Positions 23,872 to 33,028 of a stretch of DNA of 40,790 bases are shown piece after piece (positions within the stretch are counted from its first letter, which is position 1; every line of letters starts with the position of its first letter). Under the pieces are notes generated by a model that ran no database searches, was not told the DNA's origin, and worked only from the letters and a program-made list of their open reading frames with translations. A program made the position numbers and the translations under genes. Origin of the DNA: Gluconacetobacter tumulicola (lineage in GTDB: Bacteria; Pseudomonadota; Alphaproteobacteria; Acetobacterales; Acetobacteraceae); assembly GCF_014174215.1 (NCBI RefSeq), contig NZ_JABEQL010000034.1, positions 1 to 40,790 of the forward strand, given 5' to 3'.

Positions 23872-24552
23872 CTAATCCGCCCGCAGCATGTAGCCGGCGT
23901 TGCGGATGGTGTGGATCAGCGGCGTGTCGAAGGGTTTGTCCACCTTCTGCCGCAGGCGCGAGACGTGGACGTCGATGACGTTGGTCTGCGGGTCGAAATG
24001 ATAGTCCCACACGCCTTCCAGCAGCATGGTGCGGGTCACCACCTGGCCTGCATGGCGCATCAGATATTCAAGCAGCCTGAATTCGCGCGGCTGCAGGTCG
24101 ATCCGCTGGCCGCCGCGCCGCACGCTGCGCGACAGCAGGTCGATCTCCAGATCCGCCACGGTCAGGCGCGTCTGCGGCGCGTTGTCGCTGCGCCCGCGAC
24201 GCGACAGCGCCTCGACCCGCGCCAGCAATTCGCTGAAGGCGAAGGGCTTGGTCACGTAATCGTCGCCCCCCGCCTTCAGGCCCTGCACCCGGTCGTCGAC
24301 ATCGGCCAGGGCCGACAGCAGCAGGACCGGGGTGGTGTTGTTCTGCGCGCGGATGGTCTCCAGCAGGCGCAGCCCGTCGATGCCGCCGGGCAGCATGCGA
24401 TCCAGGATGATCAGGTCGAAATTCTCGCTGACCGCCAGGAACAGCCCGTCCTTGCCGTTGTCCACGGGTTCGACCAGATGCCCGGCCTCGCGCAGGCCCT
24501 TGGCGACGAAATTGCGTACGGTCGGATCATCCTCGACGACCAGGATATGCAT
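23872..24552 (-). CDS. OmpR/PhoB-type response regulator
   Basis: This 226-aa two-domain regulator pairs with the kinase gene just downstream. The receiver domain (1-115) has the acidic pocket Glu7-Asp8-Asp9 (VVEDDP), phospho-acceptor Asp51 (LIILDRMLPGG) and Lys102 (DYVTKPFAFSEL). The winged-helix DNA-binding domain shows DLQPREFRLLEYLMRHAG, VIDVHVSRLRQKVD and IHTIRNAGYMLRAD. It lies 110 bp downstream of the protease gene in the same direction. Its targets are unknown, but the adjacent protease and its own operon are natural candidates. Confidence 0.96.
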   Translation of the reverse strand: MHILVVEDDPTVRNFVAKGLREAGHLVEPVDNGKDGLFLAVSENFDLIILDRMLPGGIDGLRLLETIRAQNNTTPVLLLSALADVDDRVQGLKAGGDDYVTKPFAFSELLARVEALSRRGRSDNAPQTRLTVADLEIDLLSRSVRRGGQRIDLQPREFRLLEYLMRHAGQVVTRTMLLEGVWDYHFDPQTNVIDVHVSRLRQKVDKPFDTPLIHTIRNAGYMLRAD

Positions 24553-24624
24553 GTCGGTCCCGCTCCGCTATGGCTTCGCATCGGTACGGCGAAGCACGCT
24601 TCTCCGCACCAAACGAGGACCTTA

Positions 24625-24638
24625 CCCCGCATGCGGGG
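24625..24638 (-). terminator. short palindrome between protease and regulator genes
   Basis: CCCCGCATGCGGGG is a perfect 14-base palindrome 24 bp after the protease stop. It is too short and has no T tract, so at best it gives partial termination or an mRNA end between htrA and the regulator; it could equally be a binding site upstream of the regulator. Confidence 0.35.
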
Positions 24639-24662
24639 GGGCTGGCCAGAGCGGGCAGGTTG

Positions 24663-25769
24663 CTAGTCGTCCATGTCCGCCGGGCGGTGGCCGACAATGA
24701 CCGGTACCGTCAGCTCGGTGCCGCGGCGGCGGATATGCACCTGCACGGTCGATCCCGGATGTTCCGCCGCCACCGCGCGGATCAGCGTCCGCGCGCTGTC
24801 GACCGGTTCCTCGCCCACGGTCAGCACGATGTCGCCGGTCCGCAGCTTCGCCTTTTCCGCCGGCCCGCCCCGGTCGATGTCGGTGATGCGCACGCCGGCA
24901 TGCCCGTCGCCATCGGCCAGGGTCACGCCCAGCCAGCCGCGATCGATATGCCCGCTGCGGCGCAGTTCGGCCACGATGGGGGCCACGATTTCCGACGGAA
25001 TGCCGAAGCCGATGCCAACCGATCCGCCGGTGGGCGAGACGATGGCGGTATTCAGCGCCACCACCTGGCCGCCCAGATTGAAGGACGGCCCCCCCGAATT
25101 GCCCGGATTGATCGGGGCGTCGAGCTGCAGGAAATCGTCGAACGGGCTGGCGCCGATATCGCGCCCGCGCGCCGAGACGATGCCCGCCGTAACCGACGAG
25201 CCGAGCCCGAACGGGTTGCCCGCCGCCATGATCCAGTCGCCGACATTGACCTGCCTACTGTCGCCCCAGGTGACATAGGGCAGCGGATTCGGCGCCTGGA
25301 TGGAAATGACCGCGATGTCGGTCAGGTCGTCGCTGCCCACCAGCCGGGCCGGATATTCGGTGCCGTCGGACAGCGAGACGGTGATGCGATCGGCCTCGCC
25401 CACCACATGGGTATTGGTCACGATCACGCCGCCAGGGTCGATGATGAAGCCCGACCCGGCGCCGATCATCTCTTCACCGCGCGAGCGCATCCGGTCGCGG
25501 AACCGGTGCTCGAAGGGCGTGCCCTTCACGCCCGGCGGCACCGGCTGTCGTTTGGCCCGATCGTCCGCATCCTGCGTCACCGCGATATTGACCACCGCCG
25601 GCACCACCTTGCGCACCAGCGGCGCGAAGGTCAGCGGCCCCGAGGTGACGATTGCAGGCACGGGGGGCGCGAGCAGCGCCGTGTCGTCGGCCCGCGCCGG
25701 CCCGCCCGGCAGGGCAACGGCCAGTGCGGACGCAGCAAGGAAAAAAGACCGGCTAGCCATCCGCCGCAT
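24663..25769 (-). CDS. HtrA-like periplasmic serine protease with one PDZ domain
   Basis: This protein of about 368 aa is a trypsin-fold protease for misfolded envelope proteins. Numbered from the upstream ATG at 25796 (377 aa), the catalytic triad is His130 (VTNTHVVGE), Asp160 (DDLTDIAV) and Ser234 (PINPGNSGGPS). One PDZ domain follows (about 285-370, RGWLGVTLADG to PVIVGHRP). One PDZ resembles DegS, but a cleavable signal peptide (SFFLAASALAVALPGGPARA) indicates a soluble periplasmic protein. I prefer the ATG at 25769, which gives a compact signal peptide (MRRMASRS) and has AGGA 10 bases upstream; the ATG at 25796 lacks a binding site. It heads the regulator-kinase-SIMPL series. Confidence 0.92.
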   Translation of the reverse strand: MRRMASRSFFLAASALAVALPGGPARADDTALLAPPVPAIVTSGPLTFAPLVRKVVPAVVNIAVTQDADDRAKRQPVPPGVKGTPFEHRFRDRMRSRGEEMIGAGSGFIIDPGGVIVTNTHVVGEADRITVSLSDGTEYPARLVGSDDLTDIAVISIQAPNPLPYVTWGDSRQVNVGDWIMAAGNPFGLGSSVTAGIVSARGRDIGASPFDDFLQLDAPINPGNSGGPSFNLGGQVVALNTAIVSPTGGSVGIGFGIPSEIVAPIVAELRRSGHIDRGWLGVTLADGDGHAGVRITDIDRGGPAEKAKLRTGDIVLTVGEEPVDSARTLIRAVAAEHPGSTVQVHIRRRGTELTVPVIVGHRPADMDD

Positions 25770-25844
25770 GGGCTGGGAATCCTGATCAGGGCGCATGGTC
25801 GGCGCGTTGTGCTGGGCCCACGATACCGCAGGATAACGTCGCCG

Positions 25845-28403
25845 TCATGATCGTCCGCCCCGCCGCGCGCCTGTCGGCGGCGCGGCTTCGGCCGGGTTCT
25901 CGGGCCAGTCGTGCCGCGGGTAGCGGCCGCGCATGTCGCGGCGCATGTCCGCCCAGCCCCCGGTCCAGAAACCCGTCAGGTCCGCCGTAATGGCCTGCGG
26001 CCGTCCGGCCGGCGACAGCAGGGCGATCAGCAGTTTCACCTGCCCGTCGGCCAGGCGCGGCGTCGCGCGCAGCCCGTAGAAGGTCTGGGCCCGGGCCGAG
26101 GCCGTGGGCACCGGCTGCGTATAGTCGATCGGCACCCGCCCGCCCGGCAGGTCCAGCGCGGTGGGCAGGGCCCGGTCCAGCCAGCTCAGGCGCTGATGGT
26201 CCAGCCGTGCCCGCAGCATGGCCAGTACATCCAGCGCCGCGACCTCGGACAGGCGGCTCAGCCCGCCCAGCCACGGGGCCAGCCATGTCGCGGCCTCCGC
26301 CGCCAGCGCGGTGTCGGACAGGTCGGGCAGATCCTCCTGCCCCGGCAGGGCGCGGGCCAACGCGACACGGGCCTGGAACTGCCGCGCCGCCGGCGTCCAG
26401 CCCAGCGTGGTGTCCAGCCGGTCGGCCGCCTGCCGCAGCAGCAGATCCGCTATCTCGTCGGCCGCCGCCGTTACCGTACGGTCGCGCAGTACCAGCGCCC
26501 CCAGCCGCAGGCGCCGCCGTGCCAGCACCGCGCCGGTCACCGGGTCCAGCGTCGTTTCCACCTGTTCGGTGGCGCGGCGGCGGATGGTCTCGGGCAGATT
26601 GTCCGGGTCCAGCTTCGCGGCCAGCCGGATTTCGGCCGCCGTGCGCACATGCAGCGTGGCCACCGCCAACAGGCCGGAATCCGCCAGCCGGTCGGCGCGC
26701 CCCAGCTTCGCCCCACCGCCGCCCGACAGGCGAAAGCTGCCGGCCTCACCCCGCCGCTGGGCGATGCGGTCGGGGAAGGCGGCAGCCAGCAGCGCCGCCG
26801 CATCGCCCTGTGCGGCGACATTGGCGCGCAGCCCCAGCCGCCGGCGATACTGGTTCGCCGCCTGGCGGATACGCACCAGCGCCCCGCGGTCGGCATCCGG
26901 ATGGTCGCCGCCCGCGATCAGCTCCAGCCGCAGGGCAATGTCGGCGGGCGGCACGGCAGGGGCGCCGCCCTTCCCGCCCGATGCAGGGCGCGCGCGCAGC
27001 GGGTCACGTTCCTCCAGCAGCGCGGCCAGGTCGGCGGCCAGCGCGGCCTCGCCCGTGTCGCGGGCCGACAGCATCATCGCCGCCAGGCGCGGATGCGCGC
27101 CAAGGGCTGCCATCCGCTCGCCTTCCTCGGTGACACGCGCATCCTCGTCCATCGCCCCCAGGGCCGTCAGCAGGGCGCGCGCGGCCTCAAAGGCGCCGTT
27201 GGGCGGGGCGTCGGGCAGCGGCAATTGCTCGGGCGGCGTGCCCATGGCGGCCTGCCAGGCGGCGGTGTCCAGCCGCAGGCCGGTCAGTTCGGCGTCCAGG
27301 ATCTCCGGCCGGTCATGCGGGGCCATGCCGCGCTCGGTGGCCTCGCTCCACAGCCGTATCCCCACACCCGCCGACTCGCGCCCGGCGCGGCCGGCGCGCT
27401 GGGTGGCGGCGGCGCGCGAGATCCGCACCGTATCCAGCCGCGTCAGGCCGGTGCCGGGGTCCAGGCGCGGGCTGCGCCGCCATCCGCCATCCACCACCAC
27501 CCGCACGCCCGGCACGGTCAGCGAGGTCTCGGCGATCGAGGTCGCGAGGATCACCCGCCGTCCGGTCCCCGGCCGGGGGCGCAGCACACGGTCCTGCTCG
27601 CCCGGCGGCATCTCGCCATACAGGGGCAGGATCTCGGCGGGCGCCCCCGCCAGAGCCGTCTGGGCGCGGCGGATCTCGCCCACCCCGGGCAGGAAGGCCA
27701 GGATATCGCCCTCATGCTCGGCCAGGGCGGCGCGGATCGCGCGCGCCATGGCGTCGGGCAATTCGCGCAGATGGGTGATGTCGCGCGGCGCGTGATGGAT
27801 GGTGACCGGAAAGGCCCGGCCCGCGCTTTCGATCAGGTTGGCGCCCATCAGCGCGGACAGGGCGGCACCGTCCATGGTGGCCGACATCGCCACCAGCCGC
27901 AGGTCGGGCCGCAGGCTGCGCTGGGTATCGAGGCAGAAGGCCAGCGCCGCGTCGACGTCCAGCGAGCGTTCGTGGATTTCGTCCAGGATCACGCAGGCCA
28001 CGCCGTCCAGCGTCGGGTCGGACAGCAGGCGCCGCACCATCAGCCCCTCGGTCACCACCTCGATCCGCGTGCGGTCCGAAACGGCGGATTCCAGCCTCGT
28101 GCGGTAGCCCACCAGCCCGCCCGCCTCCTCGCCGATCAGGGCCGCCATGCGCTGGGCCGCCGCGCGGGCGGCCAGCCGGCGCGGCTCCAGCATCACGATC
28201 CGCCCGTCGCCGCGCCAGGCCGCGTCCAGGAGTGCCAGCGGCACCGTGGTGGTCTTGCCCGCACCGGGCGGGGCCACCAGCACGGCGGACGGGGTTTCCA
28301 TCAGGCTGGCGCACAGCTCGGGCAGGATCGCGCTCACCGGTAGTTCGGCCGGAATCGACAGCCGGGGATGGGCGGGGCTTTGCAGGGCGGGGTCGAATTC
28401 CAT
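25845..28403 (-). CDS. hrpB: DEAH-box ATP-dependent helicase HrpB
   Basis: This protein of about 852 aa is a DExH RNA helicase of the HrpB type. Helicase motif I is APPGAGKTTTVPLALL (Lys50), motif Ia is EPRRLAARAAAQRMA, and motif II is DEIH at 141-144 (VILDEIHERSLD). Motif III is MSATMDG (about 173) and motif VI is TQRAGRAGRESAG. The C-terminal HrpB-specific region ends FWTGGWADMRRDMRGRYPRH, a strong family mark. I chose the ATG at 28403 (MEFDPALQSPAHPRLS), which gives near-normal length (E. coli about 810 aa). The open frame beyond it toward 29291 is antisense to the DsbD-like gene and is not coding. Its cellular role is poorly known. Confidence 0.94.
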   Translation of the reverse strand: MEFDPALQSPAHPRLSIPAELPVSAILPELCASLMETPSAVLVAPPGAGKTTTVPLALLDAAWRGDGRIVMLEPRRLAARAAAQRMAALIGEEAGGLVGYRTRLESAVSDRTRIEVVTEGLMVRRLLSDPTLDGVACVILDEIHERSLDVDAALAFCLDTQRSLRPDLRLVAMSATMDGAALSALMGANLIESAGRAFPVTIHHAPRDITHLRELPDAMARAIRAALAEHEGDILAFLPGVGEIRRAQTALAGAPAEILPLYGEMPPGEQDRVLRPRPGTGRRVILATSIAETSLTVPGVRVVVDGGWRRSPRLDPGTGLTRLDTVRISRAAATQRAGRAGRESAGVGIRLWSEATERGMAPHDRPEILDAELTGLRLDTAAWQAAMGTPPEQLPLPDAPPNGAFEAARALLTALGAMDEDARVTEEGERMAALGAHPRLAAMMLSARDTGEAALAADLAALLEERDPLRARPASGGKGGAPAVPPADIALRLELIAGGDHPDADRGALVRIRQAANQYRRRLGLRANVAAQGDAAALLAAAFPDRIAQRRGEAGSFRLSGGGGAKLGRADRLADSGLLAVATLHVRTAAEIRLAAKLDPDNLPETIRRRATEQVETTLDPVTGAVLARRRLRLGALVLRDRTVTAAADEIADLLLRQAADRLDTTLGWTPAARQFQARVALARALPGQEDLPDLSDTALAAEAATWLAPWLGGLSRLSEVAALDVLAMLRARLDHQRLSWLDRALPTALDLPGGRVPIDYTQPVPTASARAQTFYGLRATPRLADGQVKLLIALLSPAGRPQAITADLTGFWTGGWADMRRDMRGRYPRHDWPENPAEAAPPTGARRGGRS

Positions 28404-28517
28404 ATCCTGCTTATGCGTCCATGGCCTGGAACCGGCAATCCACCGGCTTGCACCGCCGTTCCGCCACTCGCCCTTCCTGATTTTCCGGAGCCTCCGTTCT
28501 TGATCCTGTCCCGGTTC

Positions 28518-30686
28518 ATGTCCGCGTTCGCGGCGCCTTGCCACCCCCGCCCGCTGCCGTCGTGGCTGGTGCCGATGCTGGTCGTCCTGTCCCTTGCCCC
28601 CGGCGGGACCCACGCCCTGGCGGCCGAAAGTGCCGCGCAGACGAGCGAACGCGATATCGCGACCCTGGTGACCGATACCGAACATTATCGCCCCGGCACG
28701 AAGCTGCATGTCGGCCTGCGGCTGCGGCTGAAGCCCGGCTGGCACACCTACTGGATCAATCCCGGCGACGCGGGCGAGGCACCGACCCTGTCGGTACAGG
28801 CCAGCGGCGGGGCGGGGGGTACCTCCGGCGCCATCGCATGGCCGGCGCCGGAGCGCCTGCGCGACGGGCCGCTGATGTCCTACGGCTATACCGGCGACGT
28901 GCTGCTGCCGGCCGAATTGCAGCCCTCGGGGGTTGGCGATGCGCCGATGGTGCTGAAGGCCACCGCCGAGTGGCTGGTCTGTGCCGCGGTCTGCGTGCCC
29001 GAACAGGGTCAGTTCACCCTGACCCTGCCGGCGGGCGACCCCGTCCCCTCGGCCGAAGCACCGCTGTTCGCGCATGCGGCCTCGGCGCAGCCCCTGGCCT
29101 CGCCCTTTGCCGCCACCGTCGCCCCCGACGGAACGCTGAGCCTGACGGGCGCGGGCCTGACCCCGTCCGCCGTGCGCGAGGCATGGTTCATGCCCGTGAC
29201 CACCGGCGCCATCGACCAGGATGCCGACCAGCCGCTGAAGATCGCGGACGGCACGCTGACCCTGGCGCTGAAGCCCGGCGACGCCTTCCATGCCGCCCCG
29301 ACGCTGGACGGCGTGCTGATGCTGAAGGACCCGGCGGGCGAGACACGCGCACTGTCGATCGCCGCCCGGCCCGGCCCGGCGGCGGCCGCCCCGGTTGCTC
29401 CCGCAGGCGCGCCGGCCATGGCGCTGCCCCTTCCCGCACCGGAAGGCGCGGCAGGCGGCCCGCGCATGCTGCTGCTGGCCTTCGCGGGCGGGCTGATCCT
29501 GAACCTGATGCCCTGCGTGTTCCCGGTCCTGATGATGAAGGCGATGGCGCTGACCCGCCTGGCCGGCGCGCAGACCATGGCCCGCTTGGCTGGCGCCGGG
29601 GCCTATGCAGCCGGCGTGGTCGGCGCCTTCATGGTGCTGGGCGGCATCATGCTGACCCTGCGCGCGGCCGGGGCGGTGGCCGGCTGGGGCTTCCAGTTCC
29701 AGTCCGCCGCCTTCGTCGCCGCCGTGTGCTGGCTGCTGTTCGCCGTGGCGCTGAACCTGCTGGGCGTGTTCGGCATGGGCAACGGCATCGCGGCCCTGGG
29801 CGGGGCAGGGGTCACGCGCGGCGGCTATCTGGGCGACGCGATGACCGGCGTGCTGGCGGTGCTGGTGGCCACGCCCTGCACCGCGCCGTTCATGGGGGCG
29901 GCCATCGCGGGCGCGCTCACGGCACCGGCCTGGGTGGCGATGGCGGTGTTCATCGCCATGGGCGCCGGGCTGGCCGCGCCTTACCTGGTCCTGGCCGGCG
30001 TGCCGGCGCTGGCGCGCTACCTGCCGCGTCCGGGGGCATGGATGGATATCCTGCGCCAGGGGCTGGCCTTTCCCATCCTCGCCACCTGCGTGTGGCTGAT
30101 GTGGGTGCTGGCCCTGCAGGCCGGCGCGACCGCCATCGCGGTGCTGGGCGCCGGGCTGGTGCTGGTCGGGCTGGCGGCGTGGCTGACCGGGCTGGCGCAG
30201 GGCATGGCGATGCGTGACGGCCCGGCGCGGCAGGTCCGGCTGTGCCGCGCCCTGGCCGTGGCGGCGCTGGCGGTGGCCATGGCGATGCTGCCCGGCCTGC
30301 GGGCGGGCCGTGCCGGCGCCGATGCGGGTCTGGTTGCCTCCGGCCCGGCGGGCACCGAGGCCTTTTCGCCCACGCGGCTGGCGGCGCTGCGGGCGGAGGG
30401 GCGGCCGGTCTTCGTCGACATGACGGCCGCATGGTGCATCTCGTGCCTGGTGAACGAGCGGGTGGCCCTTTCATCCGCCCCCGTGCAGGCGGCCTTCCGC
30501 GACCGGCATGTGGTCTACATGAAGGGCGACTGGACCAATCGCGACGCCACCATCAGCGCCTTCCTGGAGGCGCATGGCAGGGCAGGGGTCCCGTTCTACG
30601 TCTATTACGCGCCGGGCGACGCGCAGGGCCATGTCCTGCCGCAGATCCTGACCAGCGGGCTGGTCCTCGACGCGCTGAAAGGATAG
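28518..30686 (+). CDS. DsbD/ScsB-like thiol:disulphide reductase
   Basis: This protein of about 722 aa should carry electrons from cytoplasmic thioredoxin across the inner membrane to periplasmic targets. A signal peptide (VPMLVVLSLAPGGTHALAAES) leads into an N-terminal DsbD-type periplasmic domain with KLHVGLRLRLKPGWHTYW and a Cys pair in EWLVCAAVCVPEQG. The CcdA-like membrane domain has about eight helices and the paired Cys of LNLMPCVFPVLMMK and VATPCTAPFMGAA. The C-terminal thioredoxin domain has VDMTAAWCISCLVNE (CISC). The start at 28518 is an ATG; a TTG at 28500 with GGAG 9 bases upstream is an attractive alternative. It is divergent from hrpB. Confidence 0.92.
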   Translation: MSAFAAPCHPRPLPSWLVPMLVVLSLAPGGTHALAAESAAQTSERDIATLVTDTEHYRPGTKLHVGLRLRLKPGWHTYWINPGDAGEAPTLSVQASGGAGGTSGAIAWPAPERLRDGPLMSYGYTGDVLLPAELQPSGVGDAPMVLKATAEWLVCAAVCVPEQGQFTLTLPAGDPVPSAEAPLFAHAASAQPLASPFAATVAPDGTLSLTGAGLTPSAVREAWFMPVTTGAIDQDADQPLKIADGTLTLALKPGDAFHAAPTLDGVLMLKDPAGETRALSIAARPGPAAAAPVAPAGAPAMALPLPAPEGAAGGPRMLLLAFAGGLILNLMPCVFPVLMMKAMALTRLAGAQTMARLAGAGAYAAGVVGAFMVLGGIMLTLRAAGAVAGWGFQFQSAAFVAAVCWLLFAVALNLLGVFGMGNGIAALGGAGVTRGGYLGDAMTGVLAVLVATPCTAPFMGAAIAGALTAPAWVAMAVFIAMGAGLAAPYLVLAGVPALARYLPRPGAWMDILRQGLAFPILATCVWLMWVLALQAGATAIAVLGAGLVLVGLAAWLTGLAQGMAMRDGPARQVRLCRALAVAALAVAMAMLPGLRAGRAGADAGLVASGPAGTEAFSPTRLAALRAEGRPVFVDMTAAWCISCLVNERVALSSAPVQAAFRDRHVVYMKGDWTNRDATISAFLEAHGRAGVPFYVYYAPGDAQGHVLPQILTSGLVLDALKG

Positions 30687-30692
30687 GTGCGG

Positions 30693-30718
30693 CGGGGGCG
30701 GATCCGTCTCCGCCCCCG
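30693..30718. terminator. convergent terminator hairpin
   Basis: CGGGGGCGGA and TCCGCCCCCG form a perfect 10-base stem with loop TCCGTC between two converging genes. There is no T run. It can stall or protect transcripts from both sides. Confidence 0.55.
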
Positions 30719-30727
30719 TCCGTCGGG

Positions 30728-31633
30728 TCAGTAGCCGTTGCTGGTGTTGGGCGCGCCGGTCGCGGCGCCCGTGGTCGCGGTCCCGGGCGGCAGGGCCAGG
30801 TAGCCGGGCTGGGGCGACTTCACGCGCGGCGCCGGGGCGGCGCTGCTGTCGGTGGCCGGGCCGCCGGTCGGGAAGATCGCATTGGGCTCGCTGGGAACCA
30901 CGGCCGGCGCCGGTGTCGCGGGTGCAGGTGCGGCCGGGGCGGCAACGGCCGCGGGCGCGGCGGCAGTCGGGGCAGGCGCGAGGGAAGCCGTGGCCGGAGC
31001 CGCCGCCTCGGGGCTGCCGGGCAGGCCGAGCTGCTGCTGCTGGATCGCGCTCGGTGTGGTGCCGGCGGTATCGACCAGCCAGTCCGCCAGATGATGCCGG
31101 ACCTGGAACTCCAGCTCGACATTCATGTCCTTCATCATCTGCGACGTGATCGCATACAGGTTGGCCGGCGAATCCGCATTGCCGCCGCTGTCCGAAGCCG
31201 TCGAGCTGAAGGTGCGCCGGACATGGGCCTCGGCATAGCCCTGGCGCTGGCTGTTGGGGCTGGAGACGTCGAGATGCACGTCCATCTGCCCCTCCAGCGT
31301 GCCGCCCGGCTGGTGCAGGATCGAGGCCCGGTCGATGGTGAAGACGGCGCCTCCGGTGCCGCCGGCCGCCATCAGACGGTCGGTGGCCATCTGGCGCAGC
31401 GCCTGGTCGGGCGGCGTGGGGGCGCGGCCGGAAAGATCGCCCGGCACCGCGCCCGGCTGTCCGTTATCGACAATGTTGATCGTCGCCACGTTCAGGCGCA
31501 GCACCGGCAGGTAATCGTAGCGCATCGGCGCGAAATTCGGCGGCGGCGCGTCGCTGCACGCCGCGAGCGGCAGGAGCGGGCAGGCGAGCAGAAGCAGCAG
31601 GGGCAACCGGGCAGCCCGGCGGGACGGACGCAT
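30728..31633 (-). CDS. outer-membrane-type lipoprotein, unknown function
   Basis: This 301-aa lipoprotein has a signal ending LLPLAACSDAP, with lipobox LAAC and Cys26 as the acylated residue. The ordered part (about 30-190) contains YDYLPVLRLNVATINIVDN, ALRQMATDRLMAAGGTGGA and GQMDVHLDV. The C-terminal 110 residues are low in complexity, rich in Ala and Pro (PAPTAAAPAAVAAPA), and may span the periplasm or wall. I do not know the family. The ATG at 31633 has GGAG 9 bases upstream, better than the GTG at 31663. It follows hslO in the same direction after about 70 bp. Confidence 0.8.
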   Translation of the reverse strand: MRPSRRAARLPLLLLLACPLLPLAACSDAPPPNFAPMRYDYLPVLRLNVATINIVDNGQPGAVPGDLSGRAPTPPDQALRQMATDRLMAAGGTGGAVFTIDRASILHQPGGTLEGQMDVHLDVSSPNSQRQGYAEAHVRRTFSSTASDSGGNADSPANLYAITSQMMKDMNVELEFQVRHHLADWLVDTAGTTPSAIQQQQLGLPGSPEAAAPATASLAPAPTAAAPAAVAAPAAPAPATPAPAVVPSEPNAIFPTGGPATDSSAAPAPRVKSPQPGYLALPPGTATTGAATGAPNTSNGY

Positions 31634-31702
31634 GCAGGAGTTCTCCGACGGTGGGATCGACACAGGACGTTCTGAGAAAACTGCCGCTCCAGTCCTGTCC
31701 GG

Positions 31703-32662
31703 TCAATCCGTTACCGGGCCGCCCACTTCGTCGCGACCGAAGCGGAAGCTGATATTGCAGAACGCGCAATGCATGCTGATGGTGCCGTCCTCGGCCATAT
31801 GGTCCAGATCCTCGCGGCCGAAGGTCTCCAGGATGCCGGACAGCCGCGCCCGGCTGCACCGGCAGCCGAAGGCCAGCGCGCGGGGGCGGTCGGCACAGAC
31901 ATCCTCGGAATGGAACAGGCGATAGAGCAGATCGTCGGACGACAGATTATCGTCCAGCAATTCCGCATCGGTCACCGTCGCCGCCAGCGTGACGGCGGTG
32001 GACCATGTCTCGTCCTCGTCGCTGTCGGGCGGCGTTTCGGCCGCGATGCCGCCTTCGGTCGCGATGCGTTCCAGGATCAGGGCCGACGCGCGCCAGCCGG
32101 CATCGGTGTGCGCGCAGGCCAGCCGCACCCAGCAGGCATGCTGCTCGCTGGTCTCGAAATAATGGGCGGCCATGTCCGACAGCGACGCACCGGCAATCGC
32201 GACGATGCCCTGATGCAGGTCGGTATCCGGCCCCTGGTCGACCGTAAAGGCCAGATAGCCGCTGCCCAGCAGCCGGGCCGCATCGGCATCCGGCTCGCTC
32301 ACTGCCAGCGCCGCCACGGCATCGTCGTCGGAATGGGCATGGAAACGCAGCGCACCGGCATTGGTGCAGTCCGCCACCAGCAGCGAGACCGGGCCGTCCC
32401 CCTTGGCCTGGAGCGAGAACGAGCCCTGGAATTTCAGGGCGGAGGCCAGGCCGCCCACCAGCGCCAGTGCCTCGCCCGCCAGGCGCAGCACGATGTCGGG
32501 ATTGTCATGCCGGCTCAGCAGCGCATCCGCCAGCGTCCCCAGCCGCACCAGCCGTCCGCGCACCGGCCGCCCGGCCAGGTAGAACGGCGTCACCCCTTGC
32601 GGGATCACCAGGTCGGGTACATCCGGTCGATGGGCGTCGAGAAAGGCAGGGGTATCGATCAT
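31703..32662 (-). CDS. hslO: redox-regulated chaperone Hsp33
   Basis: This protein of about 319 aa is a cytosolic holdase chaperone that oxidation switches on by releasing zinc and unfolding the C-terminal domain. The zinc motif is Cys-x-Cys (AFGCRCSRARL) and, 33 residues on, Cys-x2-Cys (MHCAFCNISFRF). ALALVGGLASALKFQGSFSLQAKGDGPVS and GSGYLAFTVDQG mark the N-terminal domain, shown here only as short signatures of a normal-length protein. I chose the ATG at 32662 (MIDTPAFLDAHRP) with CCGGA about 8 bases upstream; a TTG at 32683 is possible. It is downstream of argD-argF and a 106-aa gene, gap 45 bp, and may share their transcript. Confidence 0.93.
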   Translation of the reverse strand: MIDTPAFLDAHRPDVPDLVIPQGVTPFYLAGRPVRGRLVRLGTLADALLSRHDNPDIVLRLAGEALALVGGLASALKFQGSFSLQAKGDGPVSLLVADCTNAGALRFHAHSDDDAVAALAVSEPDADAARLLGSGYLAFTVDQGPDTDLHQGIVAIAGASLSDMAAHYFETSEQHACWVRLACAHTDAGWRASALILERIATEGGIAAETPPDSDEDETWSTAVTLAATVTDAELLDDNLSSDDLLYRLFHSEDVCADRPRALAFGCRCSRARLSGILETFGREDLDHMAEDGTISMHCAFCNISFRFGRDEVGGPVTD

Positions 32663-32707
32663 GGCAAATTCCGGATAGGGCAATAAGGGGGCGTGTCAGG
32701 CCGCCTC

Positions 32708-33028
32708 TTAAATACGGGCGCTGATCTCGGCTTCCACCGCTTCCAGCCGGATCTCAAAAGCGCGCAGCGCCTCGGGGCCGATTTTTTCCCGCGCCGCCAG
32801 CGCCTTCAGCAGCGCCTGCCGGCAGCGGTCATGCGCCGCGTCCAAATCTTCGGTGCGGGGGGCGTTGGCCAGGCAGTCCAGATAGGCGTTGCGCAGCACC
32901 ATCACCCCCGGTCCGGAGCAGGGCAGGGTGGCGAAGGCGGCCTCGACGCTGCCTTCCACCCAACCGGGGGTGGACGGGACATCCTCGGTTGTCGTCGGGT
33001 GGGCGGGCGTCTCGGCCGGTCCGGTCAT
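32708..33028 (-). CDS. 106-aa helical protein coupled to argF
   Basis: I do not recognise this protein. It begins [20 protein letters not shown], a flexible acidic head. The rest is helical: [20 protein letters not shown], then [11 protein letters not shown], and a long charged helix [20 protein letters not shown] continuing to [11 protein letters not shown]. Its ATG at 33028 lies in the argF stop (ATGA), so it is translated with argF. No signal or membrane part is seen. A role tied to arginine synthesis or to Hsp33 downstream is possible, but only position supports it. Confidence 0.75.
   Translation of the reverse strand: MTGPAETPAHPTTTEDVPSTPGWVEGSVEAAFATLPCSGPGVMVLRNAYLDCLANAPRTEDLDAAHDRCRQALLKALAAREKIGPEALRAFEIRLEAVEAEISARI

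Noticed and set aside
28404-29291. N-terminal extension of the hrpB frame by nearly 300 codons
   Set aside because: It is antisense to the DsbD-like gene, rich in Arg, Gly and Gln as expected for a shadow of GC-rich coding, and HrpB motifs begin only after the ATG at 28403.
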